A stretch of DNA of 64,000 bases from Talinum fruticosum (Eukaryota; Streptophyta; Magnoliopsida; Caryophyllales; Talinaceae): assembly GCA_021018815.1 (NCBI GenBank), contig JAITYX010000052.1:3524501-3588500 (forward strand), written 5' to 3'. Every line of letters starts with the position of its first letter. Within the stretch, counting starts at the first letter, position 1. This document shows positions 49,201 to 60,580 of this stretch, one piece after another. The notes beneath the pieces were generated by a model. That model did no database searches. It worked only from the letters and a program-made list of their open reading frames with translations, and was not told the origin of the DNA. The translations under genes and the position numbers were made by a program.

Positions 49201-50090
49201 AGCTTAATACAAGCAGTTAATAGTTAACAAGTTAATACAAGTAGTTAACAGCTAACAGTTAACATATGATTGCTAAAGATGGTCAATTTCTTTTCTCATG
49301 TGTAAACTTGAGTCCATAATACTAAGTGTTGCCCAGGGGCAAGAGAATGAAAAAGAATATGGTTGTGATTGTGTGCTTGTTTAAAAGACAATTCACATTC
49401 CTATCGACGAGAATTTGGCAGAGAGGCCAAAACTCTACCTACTGCCTAGCCCTTTCAAATTCGATCCTAGGAGGGGACAAAAATGCAGCTTTGTGCTAAA
49501 AAGTTTGTTGTGGTGGGCATGTTTCTAGGCTTTGATATTTCCTTCTTGACATATGAAAGGGCACTGAGATATTATTAAAATAGGACCAATGGACTCGAAT
49601 TACTTTAGAGTCTGCTCAAATTAGAGTTTATAAAAGTGTTTAGTATTATAACAACTCATAAGATATTAACTTCTTATAACAATTCATAACAATTATTAAC
49701 AACTTCATAAGATGTTATAACAATTCTTAACTCGCTATAATATCTTCCACTATAACAGACTAATCTTAATAATAATAACAATAATAATAATAATAATAAT
49801 TACTACTATTATTATATTTAAAAATTTTATTATTAGTATTATAACAACTCATAACAATTATAACAGCTTAATTAGAACAATTCATAACAACCTATAACAT
49901 CTCATAACAAGTCATAAAATCTCATAACAACTATTACCATTATAATCACTGTTATAACCATATGAAACGAACATACGTTAAGGAAAAAAAGTTTTACATT
50001 CCTAAGCAAATTCATCATGCTAGCCTTCCTATGGCTTTCTTCACTCACAATAAATAAAAGTACATAGTTCATGCTAGACCTATTAATTCG
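46261..50090. other. gene-poor region with several small repeats
   Basis: No gene was recognised. Possible MITEs include about 47458-47835, which starts cctgttcggtaaaatg and ends with the inverse cattaccgaacatg, and about 48578-49165 with gtgtttggtaaatgac and aatttaccaaatac. 48135-48310 is the inverted relative of the repeat at 41500-41752. The rest is AT-rich with no usable frames. Confidence 0.4.
49635..49960. repeat. ataacaa-rich minisatellite with an AAT microsatellite
   Basis: Irregular repeats of tataacaactcataacaa and related units (cataacaa, cttataacaatt) fill about 325 bases. They are interrupted by an AAT run at about 49770-49800. No coding potential is present. Confidence 0.8.
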
Positions 50091-50109
50091 AGCGGGCATG
50101 TTAAAAACG

Positions 50110-51065
50110 ATTAGGGTATATTTAGATTCGGGTAAAATATGGGTCGAGTGTAATTCGGGTTCGGATAAAATACGGGCGGTCGTATATCAGGTTGTACGGG
50201 TTTCGGGTCGACTAAACGGGTTGAGACTGTCTTTTTATCGCTTATTTTTCTTTTTATAATTATAAAAAATCAGCATAATTTTTACTTAAAATTGCCGACA
50301 GCTCTAGGAAAAAGTATAGTATTTGTATTTTCTAAAAATAATATTAAAAAATATTAAAAACTTTCATCATGATATTTGTGTGAAGACCCCATTGAGTCGA
50401 GCGGCTTGACCAATTGACCCGTTTAAATAAAATCAATGAAAGATTGATCAATAATGGTTTAAATAATAATGACTTGTTCTTTTATTAATTTGTTTAAGGT
50501 TCCGACGTTTACTTTACCTCTTCTATTAAACTAAGGAGGTTTATATGTATATTTACTATATTTTAAAACACATCAAGAAATGGTTGATCCGGGTAGGTGT
50601 AACCGACCCATTTTATTTACTTGTAAAAATTTGACTTTGTTTTAACACATCCTATTGCATATCCTAAAAGCTATGATTTAGGTATAACTAAAACAATTTC
50701 AAATAAATAAGAATTAGAGATTTACAATAAACAAAAATTATTATTTTTAATTATAACATCAAAATTTTACATCATTATAATAATACTATTTTTACAAAAC
50801 AAAAATATATTATTTAAGATGTAAAAATCATATAACATGTATAAAACATTCAATCAACAAACCACAAAGCTAAAATTGTTGTTGTTATTGCTTTGACCCA
50901 ACGGGTCCAACGGATTCGAGTCGAATTTAAACCGCTAATTTGTAAGTTTTTCGGATTCGATTTTTTTCAAATTCGAGTCGAGAAAATCATATCCAAAATT
51001 CAAAAATTTCATACGGTTCAGGATGCATATTTGGGCCAAGTTCAGTTTTTACCAGGTCTTCTGCC
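50110..51065. repeat. dispersed repeat family R1, third copy
   Basis: This is similar along its length to 10360-11520: gggtaaaata, the cagcataatttttac block, gatatttgtgtgaagacccc, the ttaaaacacatcaagaaa block and the aactaaaacaatttcaaata block occur in the same order. It shows the repeat is a dispersed family and not just a local duplication. It is more diverged than copies 1 and 2 are from each other. Confidence 0.75.
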
Positions 51066-51169
51066 CACACATCTACGGGCATTTAAGCGGCATCAACAAA
51101 ATCTCAACCTACTTTAAAAAAAAAAATTAGAAGTGTTGCTTTCCATGGCAATTTGTTTACTTCTTCATC

Positions 51170-51170
<1 letters not shown>

Positions 51171-51206
<36 letters not shown>
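51171..51206. repeat. CT microsatellite upstream of UBL-C
   Basis: About 17 CT units lie 300 bases before the UBL-C start, within the likely promoter or leader. Pyrimidine tracts like this are common near plant transcription starts. Confidence 0.85.
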
Positions 51207-51208
<2 letters not shown>

Positions 51209-51509
51209 AATTCCCTAATCCGCAAATCCTAGCTATAGCTGACTGAATCATAATAGTTTGAAATGCTCAACCCCAAGTTCTGGTAGTCTTCCAAACTTCT
51301 GGTGTGAGCATAAATATGCGGCCTTCAAAAACAACCAGGTGTGTTACTATTCCAGATCCTCTGCAATCCCCTCTTCAACTGTCCAAGAGAACCATAAAAA
51401 AAAAAAAAAAACCAACAAAAAAAAGAAAAATAAAAATCACCCTGCTTGAGCATACAACATTCATCTATTCCTCGTTCATTTGATCAATTGTAAGACTGAA
51501 CAGCAACAT

Positions 51510-52499
51510 ATGGATGTGACATTCGACATGAATGATGGGACTTCATTCAGCATGGAAGTAGGCTACTCTGATAGTGTTCTCGAGATGAAACAAAAGATCC
51601 ACAAGCACACAGGTATACCGGTTTCAAACCAGTTCCTGGCCTTCCATGGCATACTCCTTGAAGATGGGGGAATGCCCTGTCCTGTTTCATCGCCCACGAT
51701 CCCCGCATTCAACTCCTCGTCATGGACCCTTATCAAGGCTTCCCCGAGCCACCCAAGCTATGCCAGATCCTTATCAGAGTTCCCAATTCAACTTCCCTTC
51801 TCTATCTCACCATCGAAATCGGCGACTCTGTTCTGCAGCTGAAACAGAGACTCCATCAGACCCAAGGTCAGTTTCTTTCCTTACTGTACATCCCTCTTTC
51901 TAGGATGTTTTTAAGAAACCCATTATTATTTTCTTGTGAAAATGTTTCTTGCAGGGCTTCCTACTGATAGGCTGGGACTGTACCTGTACGGGAAAATTGA
52001 GATGCAGGATGACAAGAGCCTAAGTGAGTATTGGCTCTCAGATGGCTGCGTGATCGATGTCTTTATTAAACCACCTCAGCCTCCATCACGCTCATCAGTT
52101 TCCAAGAAACGGAGGATTCGAGTGCTTACCTGGTGCAAAATGAGGCTGAATTTGGAAGTTAATCTTTCTGACAAAGTGCAGGTGAAATTCGCACTGGTTT
52201 TTAGCTTATTTTTTGTGTTAATATGATATGATTTCATCATTTATTATTCAATTTGGATTTCCGTGAGTTCTGTTCCTGAAAACATTCATGTAAAGGTGTT
52301 AAGACAAGAGCTAGAGAAGCTGCAAGAGATGGTGAAATTTGAGCTTTCTCCAGATGGGTATTTCTTCATCCACAAGCAGAGTGTGATGAATGAGAGTGCG
52401 TCTTTTCTTTGGAATAACGTCCGTCAGGGTGATCTGATAGAGATTTTCAATGGGACTGTCACTTATGGAAACGACACTTGTGTCATCGTGATGAGATAG
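51510..52499 (+). CDS. UBL-C: three ubiquitin-like domains, frameshifted
   Basis: Exons are 51510-51866, 51955-52181 and 52296-52499. UBL1 opens MDVTFDMNDGTSFSMEVGYS with VLEMKQKI and GIPVSNQFLAFHGILLED. UBL2 has IGDSVLQLKQRL and GLPTDRLGLYLYGKIEMQDD, LSDGCVIDVFIKP. The last domain (about 174-262) has IRVLTWCKMRLNLEV, FELSPDGYFFIHKQ and GDLIEIFNG. The frame breaks beside GGGGG at 51666-51670: relative to UBL-A one base is missing, after which the family pattern resumes in the next frame as ALSCFIAHDPRIQLLV. One added base gives exactly 262 residues and everything else, including splice sites, is intact. It could be a recent pseudogene or a sequence error. It lacks the third domain of UBL-B. 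No Gly-Gly terminus is present. Confidence 0.72.
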
Positions 52500-53300
52500 G
52501 AATTTTCAATTGGACTGTCAGTTGTGGAAACAACACCTGCTGTCAATCAGACTGTCATATTTACATTCTTGCAGGTTTTGAATTGTTACACACCAAAAGG
52601 CTTCCCCCCACCTTTTGAAGTGCGTTGAGTTTTTGTATATGATAAATAAATGAGTCTTACTGAATTTTTTTTTTTGATATTTGCGTTTTAATTTTTATTT
52701 AGAGTACTATTAAAAAGTAAGCCATTCGATTCAGGTAAATGGGTAGGATATATATTAGGTTTTGGTGGATACAAGTCTAATGTATTTTGCTGTTAGACAA
52801 ATGATGGGGAATTTATTTCAGTTTTATAATGTTCGATTTAATCCAAAGGTTGAGATTGACATCTTTCTTCATTATCTTGAGTAAATAAATTAAGAAATAG
52901 ACACTAAAATTAATCTGTCATAATATATCAAACTCGCCATTATTTTCATGATGATACTTTATAAATATATTTAATTCTAGATAAATGTTTCAAAAAATTA
53001 CAAATGAGGGAAAAATCATACAAATATACAATTGACCATCATTTTGACCCCTAAGAATTTTGGGTTTAATGAAAATTAGCCAAATGCATATCCTATTGGT
53101 CATTGTCTTTGTCTATTTTTTTCTTTTTTGTGATAAGGTGAATTGCTTAATTACCGTCGGTTGTACAAAGATATTCAAACCGACTGGAACTAGAAGTTTT
53201 TTGATATAAAATTGTAAACATATAATGTAAATATAATTCAATCAGCCAACAAATAATAACTAATTCAATTGGCCAACAGACAACCATTAACGTCTGATTG
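52500..53300. other. UBL-C 3' flank
   Basis: No gene was recognised. 52670-52880 is a diverged copy of 56180-56360, the distal 3' flank of UBL-D: both contain a gttttaatttttat or gttttattcagagta block, ggggaat-tatttc and tcgatttaatc followed by ggttgag. This marks the edge of a duplicated unit. Confidence 0.5.
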
Positions 53301-53329
53301 TGAAACAGAGCTATATTCTTTAGAAATAT

Positions 53330-53684
53330 ATATACCAAAAAAGAAATATATAATTATATATACATCAAACGTACGAAGTGCCAAATTCTCATCACGCAGG
53401 GTGGGCCGGGTTCAGGGACGTGGGCTCGAATATCTTTTCGGTTCTCTCAAACCCAATTCCAGAATTGCGCGCCAATTATTATAACTGAATAGTGAATACG
53501 GTGTGCTTGAACAACCATTTCTGTTACTAAAAAGAAACCTCTGAAATCCCCCTGACGAGGAAGAAAATCTTCAAGAAGAACCAAGGAGAAGAAGAAGATT
53601 CACCAATTAAGCCTACAAATTTCATTCGTTCCGTCATCCCCTTTTCTGCTATATTCGTACTCATTTCATCAACACTGAGAGAAA
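53330..53684 (+). promoter_or_regulatory. 5' region of UBL-D, duplicated upstream of UBL-E
   Basis: From agaaatatataattatatat to the ATG this matches 63290-63643 almost base for base, including gggtgggccgg, attgcgcgccaat, gtgaatacggtg and ctctgaaatccccctga. It contains the promoter and leader of UBL-D. Two blocks are also shared with UBL-B. Confidence 0.75.
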
Positions 53685-55078
53685 ATGTACGTGACAGTGC
53701 AGGACCAGAGTGCATATGGGCGTTCATTCAGCATTCAAGTAGGGGATTCTGACACTGTGCTTCAGATGAAAGAGAAGATCGAAGACTTCACTGGAATATT
53801 GGTTTCTCAGCAGGTTCTTTCCTGCAGGAGTAACCTGCTCCTTGATGACACTCGCAGTGTCCGGTCTTGCCGTATCAGACCTGATAACCGACTTCTACTC
53901 TACACTCTGGACCAGTGCCAAGGTCTGCCTCTGCTACCCAAGACAGCCCAGCTGCTTGTCAAATTGCCCAACTCATATTGCCTTTTCCCTCTTGTCATGA
54001 ATCTCGGTGACTCTGTTCTTCAACTCAAACAGACACTCAGACAGAACTTTGGTTAGTCTCTCTCTCTCTCTCTCTCTCTCTCTATTCATTTTAATTAAAC
54101 TTCCATTATCTGGGTAATAGTCAAATCATCAATGTAATATTAAGCAGTTCTTGACAATCTGGACATTAATATGAATACCAGCAAGTATTTTTTGTCACTA
54201 GTTTCTTTCCAAAATGTTCCTAGTTTTATGTTTTAAACCATTGTTGACAACCTGGACATTGATCTAATCCTAAGCTGCCTGTTCTTGATAACCTGGGTAA
54301 CTGACCTAATCGAATCAGTTGATGATAACTCGAGTGTCAATCTGTACTTAACAGAGTTCAAGGATTAGATTACTACCAGCAGTTTTTGAACACCTTGTTG
54401 TGAAAATGTTTCTTGCAGGTCTTCCTGCTCATCATGACCTGGGACTCTACCTATACATGTACGGGTTGATTGAGCTGATGGATGACAGCAAGAGCCTACG
54501 TGACTATGGAGTCTCAGATGGGGCTTTCATTGATGTCTTTATTAGGGAAGATCTCGACACGGTGTACAGCCCACAACCATTAAGCTCATCAGCTTCCATG
54601 AATACGCCACCCCAGGCCTTTTCCCCATCTAGCACATCAGCTTCGATGAATTCTCCACCCCAGCTCCCAGCAAGCTCATCAGGTTCCAATAAAATGCAGA
54701 TTAAGGTGGTGACCCTGTGTAAAACGAGGCTGATTTTTGAAGTTAACCCTATGGACAAAGTTAAGGTAAAATTAGCACTCTCTTGACCAATTCTGTGTAT
54801 CAGTCTAATATGATTTCATTCTTTATTCGCATTGTGACGAGTTGTGCTTTTCAAAACATCAAAAGGTGCTACGAGATGTGCTAGAGAAGCTGGAACAGAC
54901 AGGGAAATTTGAGTTTGAAGCATATGGGTTTTTCTTCATCCACAAGCAGAACCGAATGGAAGAGAATCGGTCTTTTGTTTGGAACGGCATCAATGAGGGT
55001 GATGAGATAGAGATTTCAAATGTACTCCCACCGGTAGAAATGATAGCAACATCACTTTCAACATTAAACACCTCCTGA
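53685..55078 (+). CDS. UBL-D: three ubiquitin-like domains, intact
   Basis: Exons 53685-54051, 54419-54765 and 54866-55078 join to 308 residues without interruption. UBL1 (1-75) begins MYVTVQDQSAYGRSFSIQVG and has VLQMKEKIEDFTGI and LLLDDTRSVRSC. UBL2 (about 87-166) has GDSVLQLKQTLRQ and DLGLYLYMYGLIELMDD, YGVSDGAFIDVFI. A 48-residue Ser/Pro-rich linker with a repeated SASMN-x-PPQ unit sits where UBL-B has its extra domain. UBL3 (about 215-290) contains MQIKVVTLCKTRLIFEV and GFFFIHKQNRMEENRSFVW, EGDEIEISN. The protein has no Gly-Gly end and no catalytic motif. It would most simply act as a multivalent ubiquitin-mimic or binding scaffold, which is speculation. Intron 1 begins next to a CT microsatellite and contains degenerate internal repeats. 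Confidence 0.85.
54058..54082. repeat. TC microsatellite at the UBL-D intron 1 donor
   Basis: About 12 TC units start six bases after the GT of the donor (tttg/gttagtctctc), in a position comparable with the CT tract at the UBL-B intron 2 donor. Confidence 0.85.
54110..54375. repeat. degenerate 50-60 base repeats inside UBL-D intron 1
   Basis: Several imperfect copies of ttcttgataacctgggcatt-aat are present: cttgacaatctggacattaa, gttgacaacctggacattga, cttgataacctgggtaactg and gatgataactcgagtgtcaa. The same unit occurs in UBL-B introns 1 and 2 (42560-42760, 43285-43360). Confidence 0.75.
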
Positions 55079-56604
55079 CAGTAGGCAATGCATGTTTACA
55101 TTCTTGCAGGTTTCACAGTTGCTACATACTATAAGGCTCCCCCCTTTTTCTTTTTCTTTGCTAATGTGCCAAGGATATGGATCGTAGGAGAAATAAAGTT
55201 CTTTCAGCTCACTTTTGCTTGTGCGTAGTTTTGGCTTGGATTTTTAGCATGGAGGATAAATGATCAATTGTTCACAGATTGAAAAGCATTGTCGTAACGT
55301 TCCAGTGATATGAAACAGCTTAATATGCAATTCAGATGTTTGAGAAATTGATTTGTAATCTCATGCTCAGAGTAATGCAAGTGTGATCTATGTTGCCCAT
55401 ACTGAGTTGGGAGTGTATCACATATATCTCGGAGCATCTGAATCTAACATCCTAGCTATTTTTTATCTCCTTTGGAAATGGGAATTTTGTAGTTGTTTCC
55501 GGACTTTTTGAGGTGTCCCAATGTGTTGATTAACCAATTTAGCTTTCACTCGCGGTCGAGCTCTCTGTACTACCGTTGCCTTCTTAGCAGTTCCACTGTA
55601 GCAAGAGATGCTCCACTGCTGCTCTCTTTCTTCTCCTTCTCCATAGGTTGGGATTTGGGGTTACTCATTTGCATTTTCTGATCAGTATGCTAAGATAAAC
55701 AGACCCATCAAAAAGGAGCATTTGCTGATGAAAGAAGAATTTAGAAATTTCCACACAAATTATACCAACAGAACAATCTTGATTACATCAATGCTGCTAC
55801 AGCAGAAACCAGCAATGACCAATGTCATATCATTTACGCATATACAAACTGCGTGCCAAGAAAGGGCAATAAGTTCTACCAACACGATTTTGCAAGGATC
55901 AAGCAATACAAATGTGGGTTTTAATTTGGTTAATTTGTTTGGTTATCTACATGCTATCTCAAATTAGTAAATTTCACAGGAGAACAAACATGCACCTCCT
56001 ACCTGTATTCGGTCTATCAACCACTGAATTGGAACAAAGAAATCAGCAATAGAATGTATACGATCAAGACCCCGGGATTGCTATAGTCTGCTTATGTCTG
56101 AAGTATACCATGAATCCTATGCCTAACTCAATTGAACCAGATTCTAGCTTATGTCCAATGTGGCTTATCAAAATTTCCTTTTAATTTTTGCATTTTGGTT
56201 TTATTCAGAGTATGTCATCTTTAGATGGATGGTTAAAATGGTTGCATGTATTTAGGGTCTTGCTAGATATAGATTTAGTATATTTAAGGTCAGATAAATT
56301 ACGGGGAATGTATTTCGGTGTACAAATTCGATTTAATCTAGAGGGTTGAGTATGTCATCTGTTCTCATTCTCTCAGGCAAATATTTTGATAGGGGCTTCT
56401 TTCTGGACCTATGATCTAACGGTTATAGAATGCATAACTCTTATAATAGAAGTGTTATGAATTCATTTTTGGAAATGAGAATTGGTTTATGAATTACTAC
56501 CATTATTGTTTGGTATATGAAAGTTTAAATGGGAATAGGATCGGAAATAAGTTAATATTATTTAATTTTTATTGTCTTATTTATTCCCATTCTTTAGAAA
56601 TATA
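55079..56604. other. UBL-D 3' flank
   Basis: No gene was recognised. 56180-56360 matches the UBL-C 3' flank. Short reading frames at 55493-55681 and 55722-55967 have no recognisable similarity. Confidence 0.45.
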
Positions 56605-58209
56605 TGAGAACCCCCTAAAAATGAGAACCCCTAAAAATGAGAACCCCTTTTTATGAGAACTTATCATTTGAACCGTTCAAATTTAATCTAACGGTTCCGA
56701 TATAAGGAAGATATTAAAATCATTCATACTTTAATTTAGGCAAAAATTATTAAAATTTTCAATCCTCCTTCCTCCTCTCGACCTCGCTCGCTCTCCAGCT
56801 TTATCCCCTTGCTCTAACCTTTGCCATCTCTCTACCCTCTCTACCTTCAAAAATCGTCGGCCACCACCTCGCAGGCCACGTCGCCGGCCACCTCGCCCGT
56901 CACCGCAGCACCGGAACCCAATCGCCGGCCGCACCCGCCTCTCGCTCGCTGCCCCTCTCGCTCGCTCGCTGTCCCCTCGCTCACTGCAATTCGCCGACGT
57001 CTAACTCTCACCGGCCACCTCCCACAACACCGGAACCCAATCGCCGGCCACCACCTGCACTTCGCCAGCCACCACAGCACCGGAAAGTCTCCCCAACCTC
57101 CTGCGATTTGGTCGTTGCCCTCTCTCTCTTTCCACTGCAGCGCTCCTTCTCTCACCGCAATTCGCCGGTCACTACCTCGGTCACTGCCCATGTCTACTCC
57201 CCAACCACCACTTCACCAGCCACCGCGCCAACCACCATACCACCACCAGAGACCCAGAGCCGTGGAACCCAAATCGCCAACTCTCTCTCGAATCTAGGGT
57301 TTGTTATATTCTCTATATTAAATTTCTGTTTAATTTCAATTGAAATTTCGTTTTACAATTAGAATCACAATTTGGAGTTGTTCTTGGATTTCTATTTGGA
57401 TTTCGTGATTTCGAGTGTAGGATTTATGAGATTATTGAATTAGAATCTCTCCAAAACAAATGCAACAATTGAACATGAGATTGTTCTTGGATTTCGTTTG
57501 ATGCATATCTCGTTCTTGGATTTGGGGTTGAAATTGATGGATTTGTCGTTGTCAAATGCTTGTTCTCGTATCTTTATCTTTCCTCGTTGTCGAAATTGGA
57601 CATTGCAGCTACTACTGTATGAGCTGTAATTGTTGATGTGGTTGCATGTCCGGCATCGCAGTGTTGTTCGGACCTTGGATTCGAGCATTATCAACCACAA
57701 CCTACTATTCTCGCAAAGTTGAGTGAAATGTCTGCAGAGACATTACTAACTAGATTAAACTTTTCCCTATTCGTGCAAAATTATTTGATCATGCTAAGGT
57801 AGAGCACTTCATGAAAGGAGAAGAATCTTAATTCCTATGATGCATTTGTCGATCTAGATTTTGGAAACTCAAACATCGTGGTTGATTTTATATGTCCTCA
57901 ATATCTCAAAATCTAAGTGAAAGCTTGTTTCCATTGCCTACCCGAAGACTTTTATCGATAGAAGCCTTTAATTTTTGTTGATAGAAGCCTGAGATGTTTT
58001 TAATGCTTCAGCAGTACTACCTACCCGAAGGCAGCTTTTAGCTTTAACAAAAATCGTTGATGGTTGTTGGAGCTAGTTCAATTGCCTCTATTTATTGTCT
58101 CTAGTTGCATTGCCTGTCTTGTTGGTGTTGTCTTAGTGTGAGTTGATATGATTGTTGGATTGTGTCAAATTGTGTTTGATTATTGGAATTGAAACAATGA
58201 GATTTACAT

Positions 58210-58282
58210 AGTCCATTAGCTCAATTGGTAGAGCATTTGTGTTCGTACACAAAATAGGTGGGTTCAAATCCCACATGGGCTA
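58210..58282 (+). tRNA. tRNA-like sequence in left inverted arm, probably a pseudo-tRNA
   Basis: A 73-base cloverleaf-like fold: acceptor AGTCCAT pairs with ATGGGCT with one G-U, followed by discriminator A. The D arm is GCTC...GAGC within the A-box tagctcaattgg. The T arm GTGGG/CCCAC encloses ttcaaat, giving a perfect B-box ggttcaaatcc. The anticodon arm is abnormal: TTTGTG/CACAAA leaves a six-base loop ttcgta, so the anticodon is ambiguous (CGT or TCG). Both internal pol III promoter boxes are intact, so transcription is possible, but decoding function is doubtful. Confidence 0.55.
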
Positions 58283-59459
58283 ATGAACCATAAGCACAAA
58301 ACATAGGCACAAAAACTCTAAGAAAGAACCATAAGCACAAAAGTTGACAAAGAGAGGGAAGGACAGAGACTTCTCGATCATGTATAGAAAGAAAAATCAT
58401 GATTCACTTTTCACAAATTATCTTAAAAAAGATTCACCTTTCACAATATAATTAAAATGTCAAAGTACATAAGATCGCATGACTTGGTAACACGAACAGA
58501 TGACTCGAAGCGGGCAACCTGAAACAAGTATTCGCTTTGCATTTGTAGCTCCTAAACTTAGGCCGCATGAAAGTTCAGCTGTAAAAGCTCTTCCAAGACT
58601 CAGCCAAACACTACACTCAAATTAACAAGGACACTATCTTTATATAACGGACATATGTGCTAAATGAAATCCCATAAAACTATAATGTTCAGCTGACAAG
58701 CACTCAAGATGTCAAAGCTTTCAGCATCCATCACACAAAGCACTAGGCACACATGATGTTGAGCAAAAAAGCATAAGTTAAAACAATAACTAATGCAAAA
58801 ACAATGTGCTAAAGGCATTTAAAGCATGCTTAGAAAGCTACCGACTCCACTCACATAGAAGTGAAATAGATGATACAATCAAAAGCAACACTAAAAACAA
58901 GCCTATAATTACAAGTGCAACCTCGATTGAACTACAAAAGCAGCCCCATCCCATAAAGATTCAAATGAACCAATCTTGTGAACCCAATGGAGAAAGCCCT
59001 TCTTATGTTCATCACAAATAGAATTCTGACAACAAAAATAACTTCAATCACAACAGTTGGCTTGTGGCATAAGTTCGGCATTGATCTCAAAACTGATGGA
59101 GTAACTCGGAGAAGGTACAGATTTATAGATTTACAAAAATTTGCTTACATAATCCAAGTATTTGTCTCAAAGTAAAAACAACACTAATACAAAGTTCTAA
59201 TAAAGTAGATTCTTAAAACAATTCTCCAACTTGACATAAGCCTATAATAGCTTCTAATCCTTACATCTAAAACTAGTTGCCGCCACGATCACGTTGCTCC
59301 CAAAATGCCGCTTCGCCGCCACAAACATGTGTCTTCCCAAACTAGGTGCTGCAACTTTAAGAAAATAAATAATTACCAATGTTCAGTTAGTGATTACAGT
59401 TGAAAGAAGTTATAAATATACGATATAAGAATTTAAAAATACCATAGCTAAGTCGACCC

Positions 59460-60580
59460 TTTTAAAGGACAATTTCGGCTATCGTGATTTGCTTATTGTC
59501 CACAAGTTTTACAAAGTCTCCTTCTCTTTTGCGCCTCTAATGCTTGTTCTTTTCCACCTTTGATTCGCTTACCACCACCCTTAGTGTTTGATTACTTTGG
59601 AGGAAGGATCTCAACTTGTTGTGGAGCACTTGAGCTAATAAAAGACTCTAACTCTTGTGTCTTACTTTCGCTTTCACTGCCTTTTAACTCCATCAATTGT
59701 TTAGTGACATTTGAAATTCGCTTCAAAGCCAAAGTAAGCAATTCGGGGTTCCTACCTGCAACTTCCACACAACTCATGGGCTCCATCCAAATATCAGAAA
59801 TCAACTTATCTTCAACATTCATCCGAGAACAACTCTCCAAAACATTACCATCCACATCGAAAATAGGTTTGGTTCTTGCCATCTTTGTCTATCTCGATCA
59901 AGATGTAGTAAGTGGGAAGCTCATGCACTTTTGCCTTCCAAAATACATAATATATGACGACAAGGAATACCTTCACATTCAAACATTTTACATGAACAAT
60001 GTGCCACATGATCTACCGGGTTATAAATAATTTCTCTATTCTTGCAACCTTTTTGCTACTATCTGAAACAATTATCAAGAAACCTTCCTCAATCTCCTTT
60101 TTATCCTCAATCTCACAATTACATGAACAATGTGTCAAATGAAACAACATCTCCATATAATGCATAATTTCTCCTAGATATCCCATCGGCCCAAAACACA
60201 TGCTTCAACCGTTGATCATCATCCAACTCATATGCAAAATAGAATGATTGATTAAGCTCCTTTTTCCTTTTGAGGTTTTCAACAAACATGTGAGCATCGG
60301 AATCCTTTAAATAAGCTTTTAAGTCTCTCTCGAAAATTTTTAAGTGCTTCTTTTGAGCATCCAACATGTTCAAAACCACCTGTTTGTTCTTTCATGAGAC
60401 GGTGGGCTTTACTAGGACCAATATTAGCACGGGTAAATGATTTAAACAAGGTCCTATGCACACTTTTTACCCTAGAGTTTGATATTAACATGTGACGTTT
60501 TCTAGGAGTGGCAAGCATATGCGTATGACCTTCATAAAATATTAATGCAAAATTCAGATTTATTCTACTTCTACTCAATC
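59460..60580 (-). pseudogene. FAR1-type MULE transposase remnant
   Basis: Minus-strand reading from 60578 gives HRLMKEQTGGFEHVGCSKEA, then in overlapping frames KNFRERLKSL/FERDLKAYLKDSDAHMF and FYFAYELDDDQRLKHVFWAD, RRNYALYGDVVSFDTLF. These are hallmarks of the FHY3/FAR1-related transposase family up to the first catalytic Asp (the D of FDT). The rest of the MULE catalytic domain is deleted. From 59882 the C-terminal region appears (MEPMSCVEVAGRNPE, LMELKGSESESKTQELESFI, EILPPK) and then a zinc-knuckle-like C-x-x-C...NHDSRNC, interrupted by two in-frame stops. The gene is dead. Confidence 0.82.

Noticed and set aside
49635..49960. Possible CRISPR-like regular array
   Set aside because: Units vary in length with no unique spacers, and the DNA is a plant chromosome, so it is a minisatellite.
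56590..56606. attctttagaaatatat shared with 53314-53330 as evidence of a common breakpoint
   Set aside because: Seventeen AT-rich bases can match by chance in a 64-kb AT-rich window, and no similarity extends further.
56821..57297. 158-codon Pro/Thr-rich frame (and its mirror at 62491-62985)
   Set aside because: It is a GC-rich part of the Mutator-like inverted arms. Frames differ between the two arms through small indels, so it is not maintained as protein coding.
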